NCBI GenBank assembly: GCA_938017685.1
Contig: CALIIL010000164.1
Span: 1 to 47,930, forward strand
Direction of reading: 5' to 3'
DNA length: 47,930 nucleotides
Source of the DNA: an uncultured Chitinophagaceae bacterium
Lineage (GTDB): Bacteria > Bacteroidota > Bacteroidia > Chitinophagales > Chitinophagaceae
Numbering within the stretch: the first letter of the stretch is position 1; the number at the start of each line of letters is the position of its first letter. Under the pieces are notes generated by a model that did no database searches, was not told the DNA's origin, and saw only the letters and a list, made by a program, of their open reading frames with translations. A program made the translations under genes and the position numbers. This document shows, piece by piece, positions 34,434-43,400 of this stretch.

Positions 34434-36640
34434 TTAATGTGTTTTAAAATTTCATTTGCTACTGCTCTTGCTAATAATGGTGGAACAGCGTTACCAACTA
34501 ACGTATATTGTGGCACTTCTGTTTTTCTATTATTTCCACCTGTTGAACGCTTTCCTTGGAAAACAAAAGAATCATCAAATGATTGCAATCTAGCCATCTC
34601 TCTAACAGTTAGAGCCCGAGGAGAATTGTAATGAATATAATCGTCTGGAATTGTCATTATAGTAGAGCTCTGTTCAGTTGGTTTCAAAACATTATAATTT
34701 CTTTTATTTGAAGACAGGCCTAATTTTTCTAATTCTGGTTGCGCCTTTTTATAATTACCTTTTTTAAGTATAAACTTTAATCTTTCAATTACTTTGTCGT
34801 TCTGATTACTTGTTTTGTGATTGTTGAGCATATCAAAAAACTTTTCTCCATTTTTAAGACCTTCATGATTCTTAACATAAAACGGTTTAGTATGTGACTT
34901 AAACCGCTCAATTAGTCTTCCTTTTTTTGACCATTCTGCAAATGACTTCCCACCCTTTGCCATTGGCTTCCCATCAATGCTTCTCTTTTTAATAAGTCGA
35001 GCCATTTTTTTTGCAGTTCCATTATATTGAGCTGAAATGTCTACTGGTTCATATCGATGTGCCTCCTCATTATTGCCGATAAAATCTAAATCGTGAAGCG
35101 CTTCAAAAATGGTAACTTTCTCTTCTTCTAAAACAGTCGATGGAATTTTAGATATATACTTTTGGTCTTTTCTGCAACCAATGAATAGTACTCTTTCTCG
35201 ATTTTGTGGCACACCATAATTAGAAGCATTAGCAACAAACGGTTTTTCAATTTTGTACAAACGAATATGCTCTAATATTGTATCAAGTTCTACTTTTTGA
35301 CTTGCATTGCAAAGTGTCTTTAATATTTCGATTGATTCATCAAACGAGGTTGTATAAATCTGTAATGCAGTTATAATATCGACGCAGTCCTTTACGTTAG
35401 CCTTCGGCACTTTCAAAGAACTAAAAGCTGTTTCAATTTTTGAAATGATACTTTCTGAACTGATTTCTGTTAGAAAATCTGTAAAAGAACTAACAAAATT
35501 ATCGCTATCTATATTGCAAAAATCTTTCTCTTTAATAATATCACGTTTTAATTTATCCCATTGTTTTGTCCGCGTTAAAAGATTAAAACCGTGTCGGATT
35601 GTATTAATATTTTGGTCGGTTTTACTTGTTCTATAATCAGCTATTTTAGGTGTTATTTTTCTAAACCTATTTTCTACAAATCCAATAAAATTTTCTCGTC
35701 CAGCATCTTTGTCCTTTTCTAATACTTTTTCTATTTCTACCCTTTTTATAATGCAGTCAAGAATAAACGAATTAGAATCTTTCTTTATTTTTTTAATAAA
35801 TGAATTCAGCTGTGGAATTTCTTTAATGTCAACTATAGAATTAATTTCCTTAATAATTAATTCTTTAATTTTTCCACCTTCCTTTGTCAAAATGCCTTTT
35901 ACATTCTCCATGACGAAATATTTAGGCTGTAGAACTTTTATGACTTCTAAATAATGAGAAAACAGATCGTCTTTTTTATCAAACTTCTTCCGCTTTCCTG
36001 CAAGACTAAAACTTTGGCAAGGTGGCCCTCCGCATATTACGTCTATTTTCTTGCCTGCTATCTTTTCTAAAAGATTATCTAAGAAATCTGGTTCCGTAAT
36101 ATCCTGTTTTAAGAATTCGGCTTTAAGCCCTAATTGATGATTGTAACGAACTAAGTGAGTTAATTCACAATTTTCATTTATATCATTGGCTACAACAAAG
36201 TCAAAAAATTTGTTATTATACTCCGCTTGTAAAAAGCCTTCACTAAATCCTCCAGCGCCTGCAAACAAATCAACAAATGTGAATGGGTTTCCATACAATG
36301 CAACTTGTTCTTTAAGAATACTAACATTGTTATTATCCTTATAGTTTTCAATATGGTCATTTAAAACTGTTTTTAATTCTTCAATTAAAAAGGTCTTTTT
36401 CTTAGCATTCTGATTTAACAATTCGTCAGCTCTTTCATAGAGAAAGTTTAAATAGTGATTTATAAAAATTGCAGCTTCATTATAACCAGAAACTCTTTGT
36501 GTTTTCTTATTGAACTGTTTCGGAAGAATCTTTTGTCCAGTTGACAGCTTTAATTGATTGCCATTACAATTAATTCTTAAGTGAATAGGAGCCTGCCCCT
36601 TTTTATTAGTTTTATCAAGATAGAAGTTTATTGTAGCCAT
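34430..36640 (-). CDS. DNA (cytosine-5) methyltransferase with N-terminal integrase arm-type domain
   Basis: This is a 736-residue protein. Residues 120-736 carry the m5C methyltransferase motifs: I (FTFVDLFAGAGGFSEGF), IV with the catalytic Cys208 (GGPPCQSFSLAG), VI (VMENVKGI), VIII (VPQNRERVLFIG, near 477), IX (SPRALTVREMARLQSF) and X (VGNAVPPLLARAVA). Residues 1-100 (MATINFYLDKTNKKGQAPIH, then STGQKILPKQF and EAAIFINHYLNFLYERADELL) resemble the arm-site DNA-binding domain of Bacteroidota tyrosine recombinases. About 190 extra residues lie between motifs VI and VIII. It is the first gene of the operon and its start is preceded by three TGTCCG repeats. Confidence 0.9.
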   Translation of the reverse strand: MATINFYLDKTNKKGQAPIHLRINCNGNQLKLSTGQKILPKQFNKKTQRVSGYNEAAIFINHYLNFLYERADELLNQNAKKKTFLIEELKTVLNDHIENYKDNNNVSILKEQVALYGNPFTFVDLFAGAGGFSEGFLQAEYNNKFFDFVVANDINENCELTHLVRYNHQLGLKAEFLKQDITEPDFLDNLLEKIAGKKIDVICGGPPCQSFSLAGKRKKFDKKDDLFSHYLEVIKVLQPKYFVMENVKGILTKEGGKIKELIIKEINSIVDIKEIPQLNSFIKKIKKDSNSFILDCIIKRVEIEKVLEKDKDAGRENFIGFVENRFRKITPKIADYRTSKTDQNINTIRHGFNLLTRTKQWDKLKRDIIKEKDFCNIDSDNFVSSFTDFLTEISSESIISKIETAFSSLKVPKANVKDCVDIITALQIYTTSFDESIEILKTLCNASQKVELDTILEHIRLYKIEKPFVANASNYGVPQNRERVLFIGCRKDQKYISKIPSTVLEEEKVTIFEALHDLDFIGNNEEAHRYEPVDISAQYNGTAKKMARLIKKRSIDGKPMAKGGKSFAEWSKKGRLIERFKSHTKPFYVKNHEGLKNGEKFFDMLNNHKTSNQNDKVIERLKFILKKGNYKKAQPELEKLGLSSNKRNYNVLKPTEQSSTIMTIPDDYIHYNSPRALTVREMARLQSFDDSFVFQGKRSTGGNNRKTEVPQYTLVGNAVPPLLARAVANEILKHIK

Positions 36641-36649
36641 ATTAAATTG

Positions 36650-36702
36650 CGGACACTTTTACGTACACGGACAATATTACGGACAAAATACTTTTGATCA
36701 AA
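36650..36702 (-). promoter_or_regulatory. Promoter of the restriction-modification operon with three TGTCCG repeats
   Basis: On the minus strand TTTG (36699-36702), 19 bases, then TAATATTG (36672-36679, one mismatch to TAnnTTTG). TGTCCG occurs at 36680-36685, 36668-36673 and 36650-36655, so one copy touches the -7 element, one overlaps it and the start site, and one lies in the leader. A TTTTGATCAAAA palindrome covers the -33 element (36692-36703). This arrangement is what an operator for autoregulation would look like. Confidence 0.55.
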
Positions 36703-36928
36703 AAATAGATATTCAATCTTATCCACTTGCATTAATTTGCACAGTGCCAAACAAAGGGAAAATGCTAAACATAGCCAGGATAGGAATGAAAATCCTCCCT
36801 CGCCTTAGCGTGGGAGATTGCAATGGATAGCCTGAGACCAAAGCTTAATTTAAGAGCCCAAAGCCTAATGCTCCAAAACATAAAAGCACCGAATAAATCG
36901 ATGCTTTTAAAATTTATATTGGTTGAAC
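36703..36928. other. Intergenic stretch with hairpins
   Basis: No gene is seen. It holds a CTCCCTCGC/GCGTGGGAG hairpin at 36795-36816, related on the other strand to the CCACGCTAAAGG repeats near 40.2-40.4 kb, and the terminator at 36882-36908. Confidence 0.6.
36882..36908 (-). terminator. Terminator downstream of the thiolase remnant
   Basis: On the minus strand AAAAGCATCGA and TCGGTGCTTTT pair over 11 positions (one G-U) around a five-base loop, with A- and T-runs outside. It lies 20 bases after the stop of the thiolase remnant and may be the original terminator of the thiolase gene. Confidence 0.75.
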
Positions 36929-37159
<231 letters not shown>

Positions 37160-37178
37160 TCACTATACTTAGCGGATA

Positions 37179-37224
37179 TTTTTTACCAAACGCGGCTCTT
37201 TTTTACCAAAATAGACTACTTTTG
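37179..37224 (+). promoter_or_regulatory. Fic gene promoter with two TTTTTTACCAAA repeats
   Basis: TACTTTTG at 37217-37224 matches TAnnTTTG, 35 bases before the ATG. No TTTG occurs at the usual -33 distance; instead TTTTTTACCAAA is present at 37179-37190 and 37199-37210, 20 bases apart, about two helical turns. A third partial copy, TTTACCAAA, lies at 37277-37285 inside the gene. A regulator binding these repeats is inferred. Confidence 0.5.
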
Positions 37225-37259
37225 AACGGCACAATTGCGGATTAAAATTACCCAATACT

Positions 37260-38801
37260 ATGCATAACGGATATAATTTACCAAAAGCGACTGTTTTTTA
37301 CGCGCGCACAGCTCCCGAAGAGGCAACGCTCGTTGGCTATGGAGCCATCATAGAAGCTTACAGCCTAAGTTGCCCACCACCCAACACCCTAGCACTTATC
37401 AGTAACAAGAAAAGACATTACAAAAAAAACGGTTGGGCGATATATGCCGCTAGTTATATGCCAGCCAATACGCTCTATGACCAATTGGTATTTGCTTTGA
37501 AATACGAAGGCCTCAATCTATTGATACTTAAAAAACTATTTGAACAACTGAGCGAAGATGAAGCGATCAAACTCATAACGACCAATACACCTAAAGGGCA
37601 ATATAACAGAAGGCTTTGGTTTTTATATGAATGGCTCTTGCAAAAGCAATTACCGATACCCAATGCGGATGTAAAAATTAGATATACCCATGCACTAGAT
37701 ATCAAACTACAATATGGCATTTCAGGCTTTAAATCTGCACGCCACCGAGTTATAAATAACTTACCCGGCACACTCAATTTTTGTGCGCTTATCCATAAGA
37801 CGCCAAAACTAGAAAAATACATTCAGCAAAATTTAGCAGAAAAAAACGAAACCTATTTAAGCGGTCTGAGCAAAACTATTCTGCAACGCGCATCGGCCTT
37901 TTTACTCCTAAAAGATTCAAAAGCCTCATTTACCATAGAAGGTGAAAATCCAAAAAGTAAAAGAACCGCCCGCTGGGGACAGGCAATAGGACAAGCTGGT
38001 AAAAAGGACTTAAGCGTATCCGAATTTTTACGGCTTCAACAAGTGGTAATAGAAAACCCACGTTTAATGCGAATGGGCTTTAGGCAAGAAGGTGGGTTTA
38101 TTGGCGAACGAGACCGAACAACTTTTGAGCCACTACCCGATCATATTTCAGCCAAACATGAGGACATCAACGAGCTGATGCAAGGACTCCTAGACACCCA
38201 AGATTTGCTGCTAGACCAAGAAATGGACGCCGTATTTGCAGCTACGATGATAGCTTTTGGATTTGTGTTTATCCATCCATTTGTAGATGGTAACGGTCGG
38301 GTACACCGCTACCTAATCCATCATGTTTTGGCAAAAAAACAATTTACTAAGCAAGGATTCATATTTCCCATATCGGCTTCTATACTAAACCATATAGATG
38401 ATTACCGACAAATCTTGGAGCAATACTCCTTGCCCTTACTTGACTTTATAGAATGGAAAAAGACAGACAAACATAATGTAGAGGTTACAAATCACACGAT
38501 AGACTATTACCGCTACTTTGATGCCACCGAACAAGCAACCTTCTTATACGAGCGTGTAGAGGATACCATACAACATATTATACCCGAAGAAGTTGAGTAT
38601 TTATCCTGCTATGATAGCTTCAAGGCTTTTGTGGATGACAACTTTGAAATTCCTGACAATACCATTGCACTACTAGTAAACTTTCTGGAACAAGGCAATG
38701 GATCTTTATCTAAAAGAAGCCGTGAAAAAGAATTTGCAGGTTTAAAGCCTAAAGAAATTAAACGCATTGAAAAAGAATATCAAGAAATTTTTAATAAATA
38801 A
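37260..38801 (+). CDS. Fic domain protein (class II, autoinhibited AMPylator-type)
   Basis: This is a 513-residue protein. The Fic active-site motif HPFVDGNGRVHR is canonical at residues 339-350. Upstream at 223-228, SFTIEG matches the inhibitory helix motif (S/T)xxxE(G/N), which blocks the ATP site in class II Fic enzymes. Residues about 45-95 form a winged-helix-like N-terminal domain (ALISNKKRHYKKNGWAIY, then LYDQLVFALKYEGLNLLILK), often linked with DNA or target binding. The C-terminus is helical and ends KEIKRIEKEYQEIF. Fic proteins transfer AMP or other groups to target proteins. The target is unknown. It sits between a thiolase remnant and the intact thiolase, and the opposing thiolase shares its terminator. 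Confidence 0.93.
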   Translation: MHNGYNLPKATVFYARTAPEEATLVGYGAIIEAYSLSCPPPNTLALISNKKRHYKKNGWAIYAASYMPANTLYDQLVFALKYEGLNLLILKKLFEQLSEDEAIKLITTNTPKGQYNRRLWFLYEWLLQKQLPIPNADVKIRYTHALDIKLQYGISGFKSARHRVINNLPGTLNFCALIHKTPKLEKYIQQNLAEKNETYLSGLSKTILQRASAFLLLKDSKASFTIEGENPKSKRTARWGQAIGQAGKKDLSVSEFLRLQQVVIENPRLMRMGFRQEGGFIGERDRTTFEPLPDHISAKHEDINELMQGLLDTQDLLLDQEMDAVFAATMIAFGFVFIHPFVDGNGRVHRYLIHHVLAKKQFTKQGFIFPISASILNHIDDYRQILEQYSLPLLDFIEWKKTDKHNVEVTNHTIDYYRYFDATEQATFLYERVEDTIQHIIPEEVEYLSCYDSFKAFVDDNFEIPDNTIALLVNFLEQGNGSLSKRSREKEFAGLKPKEIKRIEKEYQEIFNK

Positions 38802-38803
38802 TA

Positions 38804-38833
38804 GAAAATGGACAGCCGCAGCTGTCCATTTTC
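38804..38833. terminator. Two-way terminator between Fic and thiolase genes
   Basis: A 13-bp perfect stem (GAAAATGGACAGC with GCTGTCCATTTTC) with a CGCA loop lies three bases after the Fic stop and 25 bases past the thiolase stop. It serves the two convergent genes. Confidence 0.9.
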
Positions 38834-38857
38834 TTATTATAATAATATTATTTTAGT

Positions 38858-40036
38858 CTATACTTTCTCAACAACAATAGCCGAAGCACCACCACCGCCA
38901 TTACAGATGCCTATAGCTCCGTATTGTGCGTCGTTTTGGTGCAGTACATTGATTAAGGTAACCAAGATACGAGAACCAGAACTTCCTAAAGGATGGCCCA
39001 TACTTACCGCTCCGCCGTTTACATTCGTTTTTGTATTGTCTATTCCTAACTTCTGCATATTAGCAATACCTACTACAGAGAAAGCTTCGTTTAATTCGAA
39101 ATATGAAATATCATCCATTTTCAATCCTGCTTTTTCTACTGCTTTAGGCACAGCCAAACTTGGTGCTGTCGTAAACCACTCAGGTGCTTGCTCAGCATCG
39201 GCATAAGAAACAATTTTAGCGATTGGCTTTAAACCCAACTCCTCCATTTTTTCTTTACTCATTAATACTAAAGCACTGGCACCATCATTCATAGTACTGG
39301 CATTGGCAGCCGTTACACTTCCTTCTTTATCAAATACAGGACGTAGAGAAGGTATTTTTTCAAACTTTACATTAAAGGGCTCTTCATCTTTAGCCATAAT
39401 AATATCATCGCCTCTGCGCTGCGGTATGGTAACCGGTATCACTTCATTGTCAAACTTGCCTCCTTCAATAGCTGCTTGGCTACGCTTATAACTTTCAATC
39501 GCAAATTCATCTTGCGCTTCACGGCTAATATTACACTCCTTAGCACAAAGCTCTGCGGCATTACCCATTGGGTAGTTATTATATACATCCGTTAAGCCAT
39601 CATGAGCCAAACCATCGACCATTGAACGGTTGCCATACTTAGCACCCCATCGAATATCATTTGAATAGAAAGGCACATTACTCATGCTCTCCATACCACC
39701 AGCCACGATAATATCAGCATCGCCTAGTTTAATACTTTGCGCCGCTAACATCACGGCTTTACTTCCGCTGGCACATACTTTATTCACCGTTGTGGCAATG
39801 ACACTATCTGGCAGGCCTGCAAATTTTGAAGCTTGACGCGCAGGAGCTTGACCTAAGCCTGCTTGCAACACATTACCCATAATCACTTCTTGCACATCTT
39901 CGCCTTTTACGCCCGCTTTTTCTAGAGCACCTTTAATAGCAAATGATCCCAACTGCGTAGCCGAAAATCCTTTTAAACTCCCCCCAAAACTGCCCATTGG
40001 CGTGCGCACGGCACTTACTATATATACTTCTTTCAT
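38858..40036 (-). CDS. Acetyl-CoA C-acetyltransferase (thiolase)
   Basis: Thiolase condenses two acetyl-CoA to acetoacetyl-CoA or cleaves 3-ketoacyl-CoA. The 392-residue protein has the acylated Cys88 in NKVCASGSKA, the GGMESMSNVP and NAAELCAKECNI blocks, FELNEAFSVVG, the catalytic His in GHPLGSSG and the second Cys in ICNGGGG. All key residues are intact, the length is standard, and the start MKEVYIVSAVRTPMGSF is typical. Whether it acts in degradation or biosynthesis cannot be told. Its 3' end is repeated at 36929-37141 on the far side of the Fic gene. Confidence 0.96.
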   Translation of the reverse strand: MKEVYIVSAVRTPMGSFGGSLKGFSATQLGSFAIKGALEKAGVKGEDVQEVIMGNVLQAGLGQAPARQASKFAGLPDSVIATTVNKVCASGSKAVMLAAQSIKLGDADIIVAGGMESMSNVPFYSNDIRWGAKYGNRSMVDGLAHDGLTDVYNNYPMGNAAELCAKECNISREAQDEFAIESYKRSQAAIEGGKFDNEVIPVTIPQRRGDDIIMAKDEEPFNVKFEKIPSLRPVFDKEGSVTAANASTMNDGASALVLMSKEKMEELGLKPIAKIVSYADAEQAPEWFTTAPSLAVPKAVEKAGLKMDDISYFELNEAFSVVGIANMQKLGIDNTKTNVNGGAVSMGHPLGSSGSRILVTLINVLHQNDAQYGAIGICNGGGGASAIVVEKV

Positions 40037-40469
40037 GATATTGTTATTTTAAGAATGTCGAAATTAACACTCAAATGAATAATATAGACGGATTGGGATT
40101 AGAGATTATGTACCGTTACTACTTTAAGCTATCAATTTAGAACAAATTTGTAGTTGAATTTAACTTCGGTAGCCCCTTCTTTTTTCTTGAAAAAAAAGAA
40201 GCCACGCTAAAGGTGGCAAGCTAAAAATTCAAGACTGGGAATAAATAACTAAAAAATTATCACTCTGACTAAAACAATTCAAACTCGCCTCTATAATTTA
40301 TCGATATTCATGTTTTTAATGGCTCAAACCACACTAAAGGTGGCAGGCACTGAATTGTTTCTTAACCACACTAAAGGTGGCAAGCTGCCAAACTAATAAT
40401 TTTTCTTAACGCTATTTCTTCCAAGGTCGGCATCGCAATCAGTATCATAAGTTTAATAGGGGTGAAAAA
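40037..40469. other. Intergenic interval with small palindromic repeats
   Basis: No gene is seen. A long A/T-rich inverted repeat (CTTCTTTTTTC...AAAAAAAAGAAG) lies at about 40179-40200, followed by three copies of a 20-base element described separately. Confidence 0.65.
40202..40385 (+). repeat. Three copies of a CCAC(A/G)CTAAAGGTGGCA(A/G)GC element
   Basis: Copies lie at 40202-40221 (CCACGCTAAAGGTGGCAAGC), 40329-40348 and 40366-40385. Each can fold into a small hairpin (CCAC with GTGG), and copies differ at only two positions. A diverged relative is in the hairpin at 36795-36816 on the opposite strand. They look like dispersed REP-like sequences. Confidence 0.85.
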
Positions 40470-43400
40470 CTAAAGCGAAGCGTCCTCTTGCAAGTCTTGT
40501 ACGGAAATATCTTGATTAGTTTCCTTCATGAAATTACAATACTGACAATCTTCCTTGCCGCAACCGGTATAGAAATCGTGATGCATAATGGCTTCATAGG
40601 TTTCCTTAATCTGTGTTTTTACTAAAGAAATATCATCGAGGGTAAATGTAAATTCTACGGGATCAGGAATTTGTTTCGTTTCCTTATCGGGCTCTACAAA
40701 TACGTACAAAGCTTTATTTACTGGCTTCAAATATTTTTGACTTTCATCTGCCAATATTTTATAGAATACGGCTTGTCGCCAATAATCTCCGCCACGTTTT
40801 GCTTTTTCGGTTTTGCCTTTTGGGTTTGGTTTCTTTAATTTTTCCTTGGCATAGGTTCCTTCTCTATCACCTGTTTTATAATCAATAAATTGAATATCGT
40901 AGGGGTGAAATTCAACCTTATCAATAAAACCTTTTATCTTAATTCCATCAACAACCGCGGCCACATGCTCCTCTAACTTCACTTCTTTGCACCAGGTATC
41001 TAAAAACTTATCGTACATCCCTTTCAGGATCTGCTCGCCATATTCTTTCTTTAGTTTATAGCCTTCGGTAGAAAACTTTGCCCGCTGTCCATACATTTGG
41101 TTCTCGAGCATTTTCATTAATTCTTCCTTGGCAGGAAAGACTTGTTCATTGTCTAACATTCCTTGAAAAAATTCCTCCAAGGTGTCATGTATCACAGAAC
41201 CAAAAGTCATGCTCTCATTCTTACCTGAAGGTGCGCGCAAGATGGACTTCACATAAAAACCAACTGGGCAATCCAAGTAACTATTCAAGGCCGAAACATT
41301 TAATTGAAAATGCTGCAATTGTCGATCCACATATTCTGTTTCTAGTTGTGCTAATTTTACTTCGGTAGCTTCAACATACAAACTAGCAAATGGAATAAGC
41401 GCCTCCTTAGGCATTTCATTTTTTACAATGGCCGCTTGCATTTTATCTTGCTCTTCGGCATACATTTCATTTACGAATAAGCTTGGACTTTTACCCTTGC
41501 CCTTATTATCTTGTTGGTGGTAGCTTATGTACAAATTATGTTTGGCTCTGGTTATACCCACATAAAATAAACGGCGCAGCTCTTCAATATCTTTATCATC
41601 CGAAGTGGTTTGGAAAATATTTGGCGGTATTTTCAAACTGCCAAAGCCACCTTTTCGTTTCTTCTCCCATTGCTCATCTACACAACCCAACATAAACACA
41701 TGCTCAAACTCGCGCCCTTTGGCACCGTGATAGGTAAATATTTTTACACTCTTATCATTACCAAACACCTTGGTATATCTAAGCTGAATATCGTTATCCT
41801 CAAAGGCTTGTATATTCTCTAAGAACTGCTCTAAGGTAACATCTGGCGTGCGTTCTGTTTCTTCTTTTATTAAGTCGTAAATACTATTGAGCAGTTCTAA
41901 TTTTTCGAATTTATCATCACTTTTTAATATGTAATCAATCAGTTTTAATTCATGATTGACAATATCCATGAGGCGATATAAACTGTTGTTTGTTTTGGCT
42001 TTAATTAATTTCTCTAATAAGAGCACCACCTCCTTTATTTGGTTAGCGCTCTGATTAAATAAGGTAAAGCTCTCCCCTTCTTTCTCTTCTAATACATATT
42101 GGCGTAATGATTTACGGCTAATCTTTTTCTTCCCGCGATTAAAACTGTAACAATCAATATATAATTTAGAGACATCCTGTGGCTCAATCTTAAACATATC
42201 GTAATGCAATATTTCAAATAATAAATCATCCTCCGAATAAGGAAATTTATTTTCAGACTGTACATAACGAAGGATATTGAGTAGCTGTTTTGTAAATACA
42301 AAATGTAATAAACTGGTACTCGCTCTGGTATAAAAAGGAACGTCTATTTTATTTAAATATTCGCCCATCGATTGACAATGCGCATTCTTAGTACAGAGAA
42401 TTGCAATCTCGCTTGCCTCTGTTCCGGCATTTAATAATTCCTTTATTTGATTAGCCACATAAGCATATTCGTAATGCGGATTATAATGCGATAACAAAAC
42501 TGGCTCCGTATCTTTCTTCGTTTCGTTGGTCTGGAAAGAAATTAATTCCTTGCTCAAATCTGGCATTTGATAGATCAAACGTTGTTTATTTTCCTCTATC
42601 AAGGTAGTGGCATTATTGAGTATGCCTTGGAAGGAACGATAGTTTGTTTTTAAACTAACTTCCGTTAATCCATGCTTCAAATATTTGTTGCGGTAGTTGG
42701 TTAAGTTATCTAGGTTGGCTCCTTGGAAACGATAAATCGCTTGATCATCATCCCCCACTACAAATACATTGGGGCTCTCGTCATAACTCGTTAGCTGATT
42801 AACCAAATCTAACTGTGTACCATTGGTATCCTGCATTTCATCAACTAATAAGTATTGATATTTTTCTTGCACATCGTAGAGTATGCCATCATTATTTTTC
42901 AATAAATCAATAACCCACAAAATCATATCGGCAAATTCGTAGCGACTATGTTCCTTTAATATTTTTTGATACTCATCATAAATCTTCGCGGCTTGAATTG
43001 TTTTTTCGTATTGCTTTATTTCTTTTTGAGCATCTGCTTTTAATTGTCCTTTGGTTTTACCCCGTGAAGAAATATTAGCTTCATCGTTTTTTATTTCTTC
43101 TATATGTTCGTTCGTCTTTTTTATTAATTCATCGCTTGTCCAACCTTCCTGTTTAATCTTGCCAAACAAATTGCGCAAGTAACCAATGTTCTTTGTTGGC
43201 TTCTTAGGACTATAAAAAAGATTATCCTTCGGCATGCGCAACACCAATTGCGTCATATAACTCAGCTCTTCTAATTCCGTAACCAACTCTAATTGATCTT
43301 TCTTAAAATAGCTTAAATTCTGTTGAATGATCTCACTACAAAAAGAGTGATAGGTATGCACATGAATATGGCGCGCCGTTTGGGGACCAATTAACTTAAA

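Noticed and set aside
34430-36640. The methyltransferase start considered as a mis-annotated integrase joined by a missing stop
   Set aside because: The frame is open from residue 1 to 736, the join falls in a linker before motif I, and no integrase catalytic residues appear in any frame, so a real fusion is preferred.
38808-39206. 132-codon plus-strand frame opposite the thiolase 3' end
   Set aside because: It is antisense to well-conserved thiolase codons and begins inside the terminator hairpin.
40202-40385. Repeated CCAC(A/G)CTAAAGG elements considered as CRISPR
   Set aside because: Spacing is irregular (127 and 37 bases), only three copies exist and no cas gene is near.
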